A stretch of DNA of 64,000 nucleotides from Luteolibacter sp. LG18 (GTDB taxonomy: Bacteria; Verrucomicrobiota; Verrucomicrobiia; Verrucomicrobiales; Akkermansiaceae): the NCBI RefSeq assembly GCF_036322585.1, contig NZ_AP024600.1:5332001-5396000 (forward strand), in the 5' to 3' direction. The position numbers and the translations under genes are program-made. The notes below the pieces were generated by a model. The model did not search any database, had not been told where the DNA came from, and saw nothing but the letters and a program-made list of their open reading frames with translations. Of the stretch, positions 15,010 to 23,672 are shown one piece after another; the first letter of the stretch is position 1; the number at the start of each line of letters is the position of its first letter.

Positions 15010-15687
15010 TAGAATGATCCCGCGAATGTTCCGAGCGACAAATATCCGCTCCAAGCTTTTGAGCGACTGCTTACCATTCACGGGGAATTCCTCCAGATGG
15101 TAGCCATACTTCTCCGCGGCCTTGGCTGCACCGAGCCAACAATCCTCGAAAGAACGTTGGGCATGCAGCGTTTTGGGGCTGGGATAGGCGTTGATGAAGG
15201 CAATCGCCGCTCGCACGGGATGAACGCGCGAGTTTTGCCGGTGGTGGGCCAAGGCGGCCGCCATGGCATTGGGGCGGTAGCCCAAACGCTCCGCTGCGGC
15301 GTGGATCTGTTCGCGGCGAGCTTTGGAGATGGATGAGTGGTTTCTCAATGCGAGCGACACCGCCGCCCGGGTGACTCCCACTTCCAGGGCAATGTCATTC
15401 ATGGTGACCCTGCGAGTCGGCAAGGATGCATCGTCCGACTCTCGGGACGGGGGATGACCGTGTTTGCTCACCACGAATCGATATGGCACCAACTTTATCG
15501 CACAAGTAGAAATACGTCGAACGAACAAGAAGCCCTTGCCTCTTACGACCGCGCCTTTGACGGGAAACCTCGTTTCCGAACATCAAATATGGACCCGTGA
15601 CGATCCATTGAGGAGCCGGGAAGCGACGCCGCCGTCGGTCTTCGCCGGCGGCCACGCCCCTCCCCCGTCAACTCCAAGGCAAAACAA

Positions 15688-16572
15688 TCAGCGGCGGCGG
15701 CGCAGCCCCCCCAACAGTCCCAATCCAAGCAACGCCAGCGCGGATGGTTCCGGAACGGCCACTACTGAGCCCAGTTGATTCAACGTCGGAGTCGATCCGA
15801 AAGCATGGATGGAGCTCACTTCACCGGCGGTGAGAGTGCCACTGTACATCATGAACGAAGTGATGTTGACACCGGCCGCGTTGTCATTGAATGCGGGATT
15901 CTGGACACCGCCAATCGCGAAGCCGTTTGTGAGATCGTCCAAACCGCCGAAGAAAGGCACGCTGAAACTGTTTCCGACCTGGGTGCCATTCAAATAGGCT
16001 GTGAAAGTCGACGTCAGGCTCGAGTAGGTGATGACGTAGTCATAAAGCGTGCTGCCCGTTCCTCCAGTGCCGGCTGGGGGCGCGCCCGCGACGCCGAATT
16101 GGGTGTTGTTGCCCACAATCGGCCGGACGAACCGGGGATTGGTGTTGGAGTAGGCCGCGAAAAAACCCTGATCTCCGACCATGCTGCCATCCACTGTCGC
16201 AGAGCTGGTTCCGCCGAAGAGAGCGGTGTTTCCGGCGACTGTACCAGGAGTCGTATACCACATCTGGAGAGTGAAATCTCCAGTGAAGCCGATAAGGGTT
16301 GTGCTGGCCATGGTCACACCAGTGGAAGCCCCAAGGCTTCCAGCCGTAATCGCCAGCCCCGAGCTGGTCAACGTGGTTCCGGTCGCTTTGACCGTGGCGC
16401 TCGAACCCGTGTTGCCGACGGCGGCGACAGTGTTTCCAGCCGTCACCGTGCCGTAACTGGTGAAGTTGAAGTAGTTCTCCAAGGTGGTCACGGCATGAGC
16501 CGAGGCGCTCAGCGCCATGGCGGCGAAAAGCACGCGGGCAGCAGGGCTGACGGGTGGTGAGATAAATTTCAT
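15688..16572 (-). CDS. PEP-CTERM protein with LamG-like domain
   Basis: A 294-aa protein with signal peptide (VLFAAMALSASAHAV) and a concanavalin A/LamG-like beta-sandwich at about residues 30-260, with FTGDFTLQMWYTTPG, TFTAYLNGTQVG and FAIGGVQNPAFND. Its C-terminus is VPEPSALALLGLGLLGGLRRRR, a textbook PEP-CTERM sorting signal: PEP motif, hydrophobic helix, basic end. Such proteins are cut and processed by exosortase, and an exosortase gene lies in this window at 61837-62649, so this is a plausible substrate. The cargo domain could bind carbohydrate. It stands alone, with a GC-rich inverted repeat (CCGCCG/CGGCGG near 15630-15655) downstream. Confidence 0.9.
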   Translation of the reverse strand: MKFISPPVSPAARVLFAAMALSASAHAVTTLENYFNFTSYGTVTAGNTVAAVGNTGSSATVKATGTTLTSSGLAITAGSLGASTGVTMASTTLIGFTGDFTLQMWYTTPGTVAGNTALFGGTSSATVDGSMVGDQGFFAAYSNTNPRFVRPIVGNNTQFGVAGAPPAGTGGTGSTLYDYVITYSSLTSTFTAYLNGTQVGNSFSVPFFGGLDDLTNGFAIGGVQNPAFNDNAAGVNITSFMMYSGTLTAGEVSSIHAFGSTPTLNQLGSVVAVPEPSALALLGLGLLGGLRRRR

Positions 16573-16895
16573 GGTTATTGCAAATAGAGGCGCTCGTGAT
16601 CCGCGGAATCTTCAGTTCGTCCTCTGCGTGGTCTTCACCTCGCAGTCGGCTCGAAAGGAAATCCGCATCCGGATGTCGCGGCGAAAAGGCCGCCGCTCAA
16701 CCATCTTGTAACTTGCGCGATTAAGCTCCCTGTCCGCCAACCTCGGCCGAGGGAATGAGGCGTCAGCGAACACCTGTGCTCCTGCGAACATCCATCCACT
16801 GCCTGTTACCCGCCGCTGGAGAATGCGCCAAATGGATTCCCGCCCCGAGTACATGCTTTCCTCGATCCTCTGCAATGCTTACGAAGGACTAGCCG
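16573..16895. promoter_or_regulatory. Divergent intergenic region, PEP-CTERM / sensor kinase
   Basis: These 323 bp separate two divergent genes and should hold both promoters. I see no clear -35/-10 pair, palindrome or motif shared with other regions. A minus-strand ORF of 87 codons here lacks protein-like composition and is not supported. Confidence 0.4.
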
Positions 16896-18206
16896 ATGCG
16901 CTTCCTTTTCCTGTGGCTTTCCATGCTCGTGATCGTCTGTTGCCGCGCAACAGCAGGCGGCTTGCATCCGGAATTCCAGGTCGGGGACTGGATCTGGACC
17001 GATGCGATGAAGAGCCGCCAGGAGTGCCGCTTTGTGCGCTTCATCGACGTTCCAGCCGGACATCAGGTCAAGTCGGCCCTATTGCGCATCACAGCCGATA
17101 ATTTCTACCGCGTTTATCTGGACGGCCATTTCATTGGTCAAGGAAGCGATTGGCGGGCCCTCACTGAATACGACATTACCCGACTTCTCTCCGAGGGCCG
17201 CCACGTATTGGCCGTGAGCGTCGTAAACGATTTCGACTTCGCAGGTCTCGTCGCCGGCCTGCGGATCGCTCTGGACAATGGCGAAAGGATCGAGATCGCA
17301 ACGGACCCGGCCTGGCAGATCGTTCCTGACGACGCATCGTCCTGGCCGCTCCCGGAGCCCGGTGTCCCCTGGAAAATGGCTCGCGTCGTGCGTCGCTTCG
17401 AAACCTGGTGGTTACGTCCCCGGGTTTATGAAGCCCCTGTTTCCTTGCCGGAGCCTCAATCGTTTTGGCAGAAACGTTGGTTCCAAGCCTCGCTGATCGT
17501 GGTGAGTTCGGCCGCAGTACTGGGGGGGCTGTTTCTTGCTGCGCAGCTCTTCCTGAAAATGCAAGCGGAGCGGGTGGTTCGGCGCGAGCGAGCTCGTATC
17601 GCCACCGACCTGCACGACAACCTCGGCGGAGGCCTGACCCAACTCGTCCTGCTGGGCGAAGCGGTTCGTCGTGACTTGGGAGAAACAGCAGGTGCCTCGG
17701 GCGACAAGCTGAAGCGGTTGTGCGAGCAGGCGCGCTTGATGGGCCGAAACATGAAGGAAACCGTCTGGTTGATCAATTCCCAGCGGGATACTGTGGCCGA
17801 ACTGGCTTCTTACCTTGTGCACTACGGGGAGACGTTTTTTCGCGATAGCCCGATACGGTGTCGCTTCTCCATCGATGACGACCTGCCTGACGGCATCTGC
17901 GGGCTCGGAGTGCGTCGTAATCTGCTTCTTGGAGTCAAGGAGGCATTCAACAACGTCCTCCGCCACTCTCGAGCGGACGAGGTGGAGCTGTTCATTGAGC
18001 GCCGACGCGGCGCGCTGCGGGTCGCCGTCTCGGACAACGGAGTCGGCTTCGATCTCGAGTCGGGCCAACGAGGAGAAGGGCTGCGCAATCTCGAACTCCG
18101 GGCACGTGAGGCGGGCGGAGATCTCACGTTGCTGACCACTCCCGGAGAAGGAACCTTGGTAGAATTCCTCATTCCACTCTCCCCCCAACCTCGATTGGGC
18201 GGATGA
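16896..18206 (+). CDS. Sensor histidine kinase with glycosidase-like periplasmic domain
   Basis: A 436-aa membrane kinase. It has a signal peptide or first TM (MRFLFLWLSMLVIVCCRATA), an external domain (residues ~25-185) and a TM helix (SLIVVSSAAVLGGLFLAAQL). A HisKA_3 dimerisation domain follows, with phospho-His in IATDLHDNLGGGLTQL, then a HATPase_c domain with N-box EAFNNVLRH, VSDNGVGFD and EGLRNLELRA. The external domain (WIWTDAMKSRQECRFVRFID, LRITADNFYRVYLDGHFIGQ, EYDITRLLSEGRHVLAV) closely resembles the beta-sandwich N-terminal domains of alpha-L-rhamnosidases and other glycosidases, suggesting direct sensing of a glycan. It pairs with the NarL-type regulator immediately downstream and precedes a lyase gene. 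Confidence 0.9.
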   Translation: MRFLFLWLSMLVIVCCRATAGGLHPEFQVGDWIWTDAMKSRQECRFVRFIDVPAGHQVKSALLRITADNFYRVYLDGHFIGQGSDWRALTEYDITRLLSEGRHVLAVSVVNDFDFAGLVAGLRIALDNGERIEIATDPAWQIVPDDASSWPLPEPGVPWKMARVVRRFETWWLRPRVYEAPVSLPEPQSFWQKRWFQASLIVVSSAAVLGGLFLAAQLFLKMQAERVVRRERARIATDLHDNLGGGLTQLVLLGEAVRRDLGETAGASGDKLKRLCEQARLMGRNMKETVWLINSQRDTVAELASYLVHYGETFFRDSPIRCRFSIDDDLPDGICGLGVRRNLLLGVKEAFNNVLRHSRADEVELFIERRRGALRVAVSDNGVGFDLESGQRGEGLRNLELRAREAGGDLTLLTTPGEGTLVEFLIPLSPQPRLGG

Positions 18207-18299
18207 ATGGGAAGGCCCTCCTCTTCCGAAGGATTTGTAAATTTCGCGCCGCCAGATAACCTGCTGCCCTTGCCTCGTAAACACGCGTCCTTGGCCGAC

Positions 18300-19019
18300 A
18301 TGCCAAAATCCCCGACCTCGTCCGCTCTTCGGTCCCAATCGTCCGCAGCCGCGCCCCCACCGGGCGTTTGCCGCGTGGCGCTGGTCGAGGATGTGGAGGG
18401 AATTCGCCTCGAACTGATCAGCCTGATCGAATCGTTCGAGGGCTTTGTTTGCGTCGGAGCATGCACCAGCGGCGAAGAAGCCCTGAGGGCGCTTCCCCCG
18501 CTGGCTCCTGACGTGGTACTCATGGACATTTATCTGCCGCGCATGTCCGGGATCGAATGCACGTCCCGCCTCAAGGAAAGCCTCCCCTCCTGCCAGGTTG
18601 TCATGCTCACCTCTTCCGACGAAGAGGAGCTCATATTCCGTGCCCTTGAGGCAGGGGCCGATGGCTATTTGTTGAAAGACCGCGCCCCGGAGGATCTCCG
18701 TCAAGGCCTGCTCGACGTTGGAAGAGGGGGGGTGCCCATGACGAGTGGAATTGCACGCCGCGTGGTGCAATTTTTCAGACAACGGACAAAAGGCTCGGAC
18801 GAACTCCGGCGGTTGAGCCAACGCGAATCCGAGGTCTTGGGACTGATCGCACGAGGTCTGACGACAAAGGAAATCGCAGACCGGCTCTCGCTCACCACCG
18901 AGACCATCCGCACCTACGTGAAAAACATCTACGAAAAGATGCATGTTCACTCACGGGCCGAAGCGGTGGCCAAATACTTCGAAAGCACGGGTTCCCCGCG
19001 GCTTCCTCGCACGGAGTGA
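18300..19019 (+). CDS. NarL/LuxR-type response regulator
   Basis: A receiver domain (CRVALVEDVEGIRLELISLI; phospho-Asp in VVLMDIYLPRMSG; VVMLTSSDEEE; Lys in YLLKDRAP) is followed by a LuxR C-terminal helix-turn-helix (LSQRESEVLGLIARGLTTKE, then TIRTYVKNIYEKMHVHSRAE). The frame is open from an ATG at 18207 abutting the kinase stop. The first 31 codons there are low-complexity, so ATG 18300 (MPKSPTSS) is preferred, giving 239 aa. It is the partner of the upstream kinase. The CCCCC-N-GGGG element just downstream (19024-19046), before the lyase gene, is a candidate target. Confidence 0.9.
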   Translation: MPKSPTSSALRSQSSAAAPPPGVCRVALVEDVEGIRLELISLIESFEGFVCVGACTSGEEALRALPPLAPDVVLMDIYLPRMSGIECTSRLKESLPSCQVVMLTSSDEEELIFRALEAGADGYLLKDRAPEDLRQGLLDVGRGGVPMTSGIARRVVQFFRQRTKGSDELRRLSQRESEVLGLIARGLTTKEIADRLSLTTETIRTYVKNIYEKMHVHSRAEAVAKYFESTGSPRLPRTE

Positions 19020-19023
19020 CCCC

Positions 19024-19046
19024 TCCCCCGTTTGGGGATATTGGGG
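19024..19046 (+). promoter_or_regulatory. CCCCC..GGGG motif upstream of lyase 1
   Basis: TCCCCC-G-TTTG-GGGATATTGGGG, matching 21 of 23 positions with 25769-25791 upstream of the second lyase gene. It starts 5 bp after the response-regulator stop and ends ~188 bp before the lyase start. The TCCCCC..GGGG core is an imperfect inverted repeat. Candidate operator or promoter element. Confidence 0.5.
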
Positions 19047-19233
19047 ACGGGATGACGCCATGCTATGTTGTGGGGCTGGACGACGGTCCTACCTGTCACT
19101 TCTCCGCCCCATCCTTTCTAAAAATCCACCCTTCGTTGCCCCGACTGCTCCGCCGGGCAACACGTGGCACCGTGGTCAATCACGATGGAGAGGCGGACCG
19201 AGATGCAAGGCCGCGACCCAATGAAATTTCAAA

Positions 19234-22200
19234 ATGATGAGAGTTACACCGGGTGCCCCAAGGATGAAATGGACTGGGATGGGAATCGTGTGCGGGCTCG
19301 TCCTGGGGCTTGCCACGACCGCGCTCGCCGCGGATCCCGAGCCGCCTGTTGAAGGAACGGATAAAGTGCGGATTCATAAAACCGTCGTGAACGGATTCAC
19401 GCATCCGGGGATCAGCCTGAACCAGGAGATTCTGGAAAACGCTCGCGCCCAGGTGCTGGCGGGACGCGAGCCGTGGCTCTCGGGGTTCGTCAAGCTCGCC
19501 TCGAGCCCCCGCTCATCCAAAACCGTTTCAAGTCGCAACCAGAGCAAGGACGACCCCACTCGTCCGGAGATGGATGCCTTCGACAATGCCAGTGTCGAAG
19601 GACGCCTCAAGGTCGATTCAGACACTGCGCTGCGCCAAGTGCTCATGTACTGGTTCACCGGGGATCGGACCTATCGCGCGAATGCCCTTCGTATTGTCCG
19701 CCTGTGGTCGAGGATGAATCCCGCGAAATTCAAGGCCTACAATGAGGTTTACATCCATTGTTCATTTGCCTTCAAGGACATGATCCTGGTCGCCGAGCTC
19801 CTGCGCGGAATGAACTCACCAAATCCCGAGCTGGATTGGACGGAGCAGGACACCCTCAATTTCTCGAATAATTTCATCACCCCGGGCGTCACGAACTTTT
19901 TCAACCACAATGGATGGTTCATGAATCAAAATGGCTTCGCCTATGCACCGGCAATCGCGGGAGCCATTTTCCGGAGCGATCCACAGGACTATGCAAAGCG
20001 GGTTGAACGCTTCACCGTGAACAAGGACGGTCCCAACAAGGGCTCTAGCTTTTCGATTCAGGATCTAGCCCGCCTGGTCGATACCAATGCTCTCACCGGC
20101 GAGAAGGTCGCCCCCCAGGTCCAGATCACCGAGATGGGACGCGATCAGGCGCATGCCGGCGACGACATGACGATCTTCACCACCATCGCTCGTATCTTGA
20201 ATTCCCAGGGGACCAAAGTCGACCCGGTGACCGGGACCGTTTCCACCGCATCCGGAGCAGTCGGCCCGTATGAGTTCCTCGGCGACCGTATCCTCATGGC
20301 GGCCGACCACTTCTGCCGCTTCATGCTCGGCTACGGCACGCCTTGGGTTCCCACACCTTCCGACATCGGTCCCGATGGCTCCATCCGACAGATCTACCCC
20401 CGGATCGCCGACAACTACCGGGGCCGCATCCGGCAGCATAAGATGTGGGACCTGTATTATTACTACTCATGCAGTAAAGGCGTGGATCTCGCCAAGAAAG
20501 CTCCTTACTATTACCAGACGTTCACCAAGCGGATCGTCAGCGATGATTACGATTGGCTTTACATTCCGGGGAAAGCGACCGGAGAAGCGCTCCGCATCCC
20601 GCAATCCGAGCAGGAACCCAATGTGGTCGAAGTGGAGGAGCGTTCCTCGAACCTCACGGCGAATTCTTCCGTCAAAACAGAAGGTGACACCACGTTCGTT
20701 CGTGTTCTCCCCTCCCCCGAAGGAACACGCCTAGCCCTCCTGAGCTGCGCTTCCGAAGAAAAAACCATCGGTCTTCGAGTTCGCACGTCCGGCTTCGCCG
20801 AGGTGCAGATGTCAGGCTTCGAAAAGCCATGGCTACTTCCGGACACGGAAGGCCAATGGCGTTACGTATTCTACACCATGGGCCCTCTTGAACGGCTCGG
20901 TGACATCGTCTTCCTCAGCGTCAAAGGGAATCCAAGCACCTTGGTCGACCTCGACCAGCTCCTGAGAAAAACCGATGGAAAGCCACCGCTCTTCAGCTCG
21001 GGCGACTCCCCGCTGAGCGTCGTTGCCTATCCCGGGGCTCCCATCCATTTGGACTTCTCGGTTGCCAGATCAAAGGGGACAACGGTCGTGAAGAGCCTGG
21101 ATAAGCCCGAGGGAGCGACGCTGGATCCGCAAACCGGTGGCTTTTCATGGGTTCCAACAAGCACCGGAGATCTTGTTTTCATCGTGACTGCCACGGACGG
21201 AGCAGCCGTTACCGCGAAGAAGGTGACGATCTCCATCGCCGCCGATCGCGCGGCGGCTCTTCAAAAGGCAGAGACAGGGTATGACCCGAACACGTCCTAC
21301 GTCCAAACTTCATTGGAACGCTGCAAGGCGCTTCATGACCGGGCACAGAAGGAGCTGAAGTCCGCCGTGGACACAACCTTCTTCCCGCTACTGGTCCAGC
21401 TCAAGGAAGCGTTCGAAGGCCTGGAGCCGCTGACGCCCCTCCTACCTGACGGAAGCATGGATTTCCCGAAGCTGGTCGCTTCGTCGAACATCGGCCAGGC
21501 CATGAGCCTGCTGGTCGATGGAAACGATGACACCTTCGTGGGCTTTTACCTGGCCCCGGACAATTATCACGAATTCGACTTTGGAGCGGATTTCAAATTC
21601 TCCGCCAGCGCCTTCGCCATGGAAGGCCGTGTGAATTTCGAAGACCGCATGGAGGATGCCAAATTTTACGGCTCCAACGATCGGAGAACTTGGACGGAGC
21701 TCACCCCGGTTGCCACCCGACGCTCCACGGAACTGACGAAAATCCAAGTACCCGACGACCTTTCGAAATCGACGTTCCGGTTTTTACGCGTGAAGAGGCT
21801 TCGGGGCTCCATCTTTGAACCCTCCGAGATGCGCATCTTCGGCCGCCGCCACGAAAGCGGCAACAAGCTGGAAGCGATCTCGCTGCGGGCGGAGAAGAGC
21901 AATGGCATCCGGGTCGCCCTGGGACAACCGATTCGATTGGACCTGAAAACACGGGAACCGATCCGGGATCTTCGCGTTCGAATCCAAGGTATCGAGGCCA
22001 CCACAAAACAAACGGCTGCTTTGACCTATGTCGCGGAAGCCCTCCTGAGCCAAGGCCAGGCAAAAGCGGGCACCGTGGAATTCAGCATCGATTACCGAAG
22101 ACAGGACGGCACCCCCGGCGACTCCGGCTGCGTGACCACCGACGGTTCCCATCTGATCCTTGTCGATGAATCGCAGCTGATCCGGAACATCCCGGAGATC

Positions 22201-22605
22201 GCGAAACTCGTGGATCCCAACAGCGGCACGTCAACCTCCGCCACGCCGCGAATTCTGGCCGCGATGTTCGACGATAATCCCGGCACGTTCGCGGAACTCG
22301 ATCTCAAGGGTCAAGGGGTCGGTGCCTACCTTCCCTTTGATTTTGGCGCGGCGCGTGTCCGGCTTTCAGGAGTGGAGCTTTTGGCACGGCCCAAGTACCG
22401 GGATAGAATCGCGGGAGCCATCGTGCAAGGATCGAACGATGGGGAAACCTGGACAAGCCTCACGGAGGAGGCCATCGGCACGGAGGAGTGGCAACGGCCT
22501 AAAATGAAACCGTCAACCGAAGCCTATCGTTACCTCCGGATCTTCAACCGGGGCAACTGGCACTGCAATGTTTCAGAAGTTCGATTCCACGGAGACCTGA
22601 AATGA
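19234..22605 (+). CDS. Large secreted alginate-lyase-family polysaccharide lyase
   Basis: An 1123-aa protein. The signal peptide is MKWTGMGIVCGLVLGLATTALAA; ATG 19234, 19237 or an internal ATG at codon 11 (MKWTGM) are possible starts. Residues ~40-420 form an alpha/alpha-toroid of the alginate_lyase type (PF05426), with YWFTGDRTYRANALRIVRLW, NHNGWFMNQNGFAYAPAIAG and the motif QITEMGRDQAHAGDD, whose Glu/Arg/His are typical catalytic-cleft residues. An Ig-like putative domain follows (PEGATLDPQTGGFSWVPTST), then two discoidin (F5/8C)-like regions around residues 745-875 and 970-1123 (RTWTELTP; GETWTSL). It would cleave uronic-acid polysaccharide by beta-elimination. Its stop overlaps the LacI gene start, so the two are co-translated. 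Confidence 0.85.
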   Translation: MMRVTPGAPRMKWTGMGIVCGLVLGLATTALAADPEPPVEGTDKVRIHKTVVNGFTHPGISLNQEILENARAQVLAGREPWLSGFVKLASSPRSSKTVSSRNQSKDDPTRPEMDAFDNASVEGRLKVDSDTALRQVLMYWFTGDRTYRANALRIVRLWSRMNPAKFKAYNEVYIHCSFAFKDMILVAELLRGMNSPNPELDWTEQDTLNFSNNFITPGVTNFFNHNGWFMNQNGFAYAPAIAGAIFRSDPQDYAKRVERFTVNKDGPNKGSSFSIQDLARLVDTNALTGEKVAPQVQITEMGRDQAHAGDDMTIFTTIARILNSQGTKVDPVTGTVSTASGAVGPYEFLGDRILMAADHFCRFMLGYGTPWVPTPSDIGPDGSIRQIYPRIADNYRGRIRQHKMWDLYYYYSCSKGVDLAKKAPYYYQTFTKRIVSDDYDWLYIPGKATGEALRIPQSEQEPNVVEVEERSSNLTANSSVKTEGDTTFVRVLPSPEGTRLALLSCASEEKTIGLRVRTSGFAEVQMSGFEKPWLLPDTEGQWRYVFYTMGPLERLGDIVFLSVKGNPSTLVDLDQLLRKTDGKPPLFSSGDSPLSVVAYPGAPIHLDFSVARSKGTTVVKSLDKPEGATLDPQTGGFSWVPTSTGDLVFIVTATDGAAVTAKKVTISIAADRAAALQKAETGYDPNTSYVQTSLERCKALHDRAQKELKSAVDTTFFPLLVQLKEAFEGLEPLTPLLPDGSMDFPKLVASSNIGQAMSLLVDGNDDTFVGFYLAPDNYHEFDFGADFKFSASAFAMEGRVNFEDRMEDAKFYGSNDRRTWTELTPVATRRSTELTKIQVPDDLSKSTFRFLRVKRLRGSIFEPSEMRIFGRRHESGNKLEAISLRAEKSNGIRVALGQPIRLDLKTREPIRDLRVRIQGIEATTKQTAALTYVAEALLSQGQAKAGTVEFSIDYRRQDGTPGDSGCVTTDGSHLILVDESQLIRNIPEIAKLVDPNSGTSTSATPRILAAMFDDNPGTFAELDLKGQGVGAYLPFDFGAARVRLSGVELLARPKYRDRIAGAIVQGSNDGETWTSLTEEAIGTEEWQRPKMKPSTEAYRYLRIFNRGNWHCNVSEVRFHGDLK

Positions 22606-23660
22606 CCGCCCGCCCCCGCATCCACTTTGAATTCAAGTCGAGATCTCCGTCCCAGCGTGAGATCGCGGATCGTCTCGGCCTAAGCCAGGCCACTGTTGCA
22701 CTGGCCCTCCGGGAACATCCTGACATTCCAGTCGTCATACGGGCGGAAGTAAAAAGGGTGGCTGACGAAATCGGGTATCGATCGCATCCGGATCTGCGGA
22801 TTCTCCCCGACCACGAGCGGACAAAACTTCCTCCCTCCCGGCGGCCCTCGTTGGGATGGATCAACGCTTGGCGGGAACCAGCGCGGCTCGCCCGGCACCC
22901 AGATTACAGCGGATACTGGAGAGGAGCATGCAAGGCGGCTTCTGAAAGAGGATACTATCTGGAGGAGTTCCGCCTCTCTCCAAAGGCCACGGCGGAGGAA
23001 CTGGAACAGCAACTCCAGATGAAAGGTTTCCACGGCATTCTACTCCCACCCGATGGTGACCCCACGATACTGAACCTCTTTCCGTGGAAGAACTACCGGA
23101 TCGTCTGCCTGAGCCATCACACTTTGCCCTTCCCTGCAAATTTGGTTGGCCCCGATCAATTGGGAAACTTCCGGCTCGCCCTCGAAAGAATGCATAACAG
23201 TGGCTATCGCCGCATCGGTTTCCTCACCGATCGACGTCCCGAAGCCTCCAACGACAAGCTGTCGATGGCCGCATTCCCCTACAATCAGTGTGACTCCCTC
23301 TCGGAAGGACATCTGCCGATTGCCACGACCGCAGAAAATCCTGTTCCCCATCAACTCGCAGAATGGGCAAGAAGCCACCACTTGGATGCCATCCTCACGG
23401 ACCTGCCCGGGGCAGGCCTTTTACTGAAACGAGCGCGCCTCCGGATACCCGAGGATCTTGGCCTCGCCTTCAGTTGCCGCGGTCAAATCCGGGGTTGGGC
23501 CGGTATTGATTGCCACCCGGAGGAAGTGGGCCGCCTCGGGGTCGAGATATTGGCTAGCTCAATCCATGGAGATCTAGATGGGATCCCCAGTATCCGCATC
23601 GCCGTGGAGGGCCATTGGCACGAAGGGAGCACCCTGCCTTTGGCCCCTGAAGGGAATTGA
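22602..23660 (+). CDS. LacI-family transcriptional regulator
   Basis: A 352-aa protein starting in an ATGA overlap with the lyase gene. Its helix-turn-helix is SQREIADRLGLSQATVALAL, followed by the hinge region RVADEIGYRSHPDLRIL. The sensor half (WINAWREPARLARHPDYSGY, RMHNSGYRRIGFLTDRR, LDAILTDLPGAG, RIPEDLGLAF) is the same subfamily as the IS-split regulator (FINAYPSPKTLHAQRSF and YHLEEFPVNG versus YYLEEFRLSP). Placement as the second gene of the lyase operon suggests autoregulation of the cluster. The 14-bp palindrome at 25827-25840 upstream of the second lyase is a possible operator. Confidence 0.9.
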   Translation: MTARPRIHFEFKSRSPSQREIADRLGLSQATVALALREHPDIPVVIRAEVKRVADEIGYRSHPDLRILPDHERTKLPPSRRPSLGWINAWREPARLARHPDYSGYWRGACKAASERGYYLEEFRLSPKATAEELEQQLQMKGFHGILLPPDGDPTILNLFPWKNYRIVCLSHHTLPFPANLVGPDQLGNFRLALERMHNSGYRRIGFLTDRRPEASNDKLSMAAFPYNQCDSLSEGHLPIATTAENPVPHQLAEWARSHHLDAILTDLPGAGLLLKRARLRIPEDLGLAFSCRGQIRGWAGIDCHPEEVGRLGVEILASSIHGDLDGIPSIRIAVEGHWHEGSTLPLAPEGN

Positions 23661-23672
23661 AGGCGGCGCGAT

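Larger units (their letters stand above)
13543..15528 (-). pseudogene. LacI-family regulator split by an IS element
   Basis: The N-terminal half (15528-15010) has the LacI helix-turn-helix: TMNDIALEVGVTRAAVSLAL, then ERLGYRPNAMAAALA. The C-terminal half (14160-13543) has YNRIGFAGYWDKARM, PDAIFTDSSAVPDMV and a VPEDIGVA strand of the sugar-binding domain. Removing the IS and one TA restores a continuous frame across the junction (RGIILAPLPPGGTDV) of about 378 aa, so the insertion is the only lesion visible and must be fairly recent. A start downstream of codon 1 (near the TMNDIAL segment) is possible. The half-gene products would lack either the DNA-binding or the sensor domain, so target genes are probably unregulated. 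Confidence 0.9.

Noticed and set aside
17412..18950. 512-codon minus-strand frame opposite the kinase/regulator pair
   Set aside because: Crosses two genes with all their conserved motifs; antisense artefact.
19222..19231. TGAAATTTCA palindrome just before the lyase 1 start
   Set aside because: 10-bp AT-rich dyad next to an ATG is weak evidence and not repeated at lyase 2.
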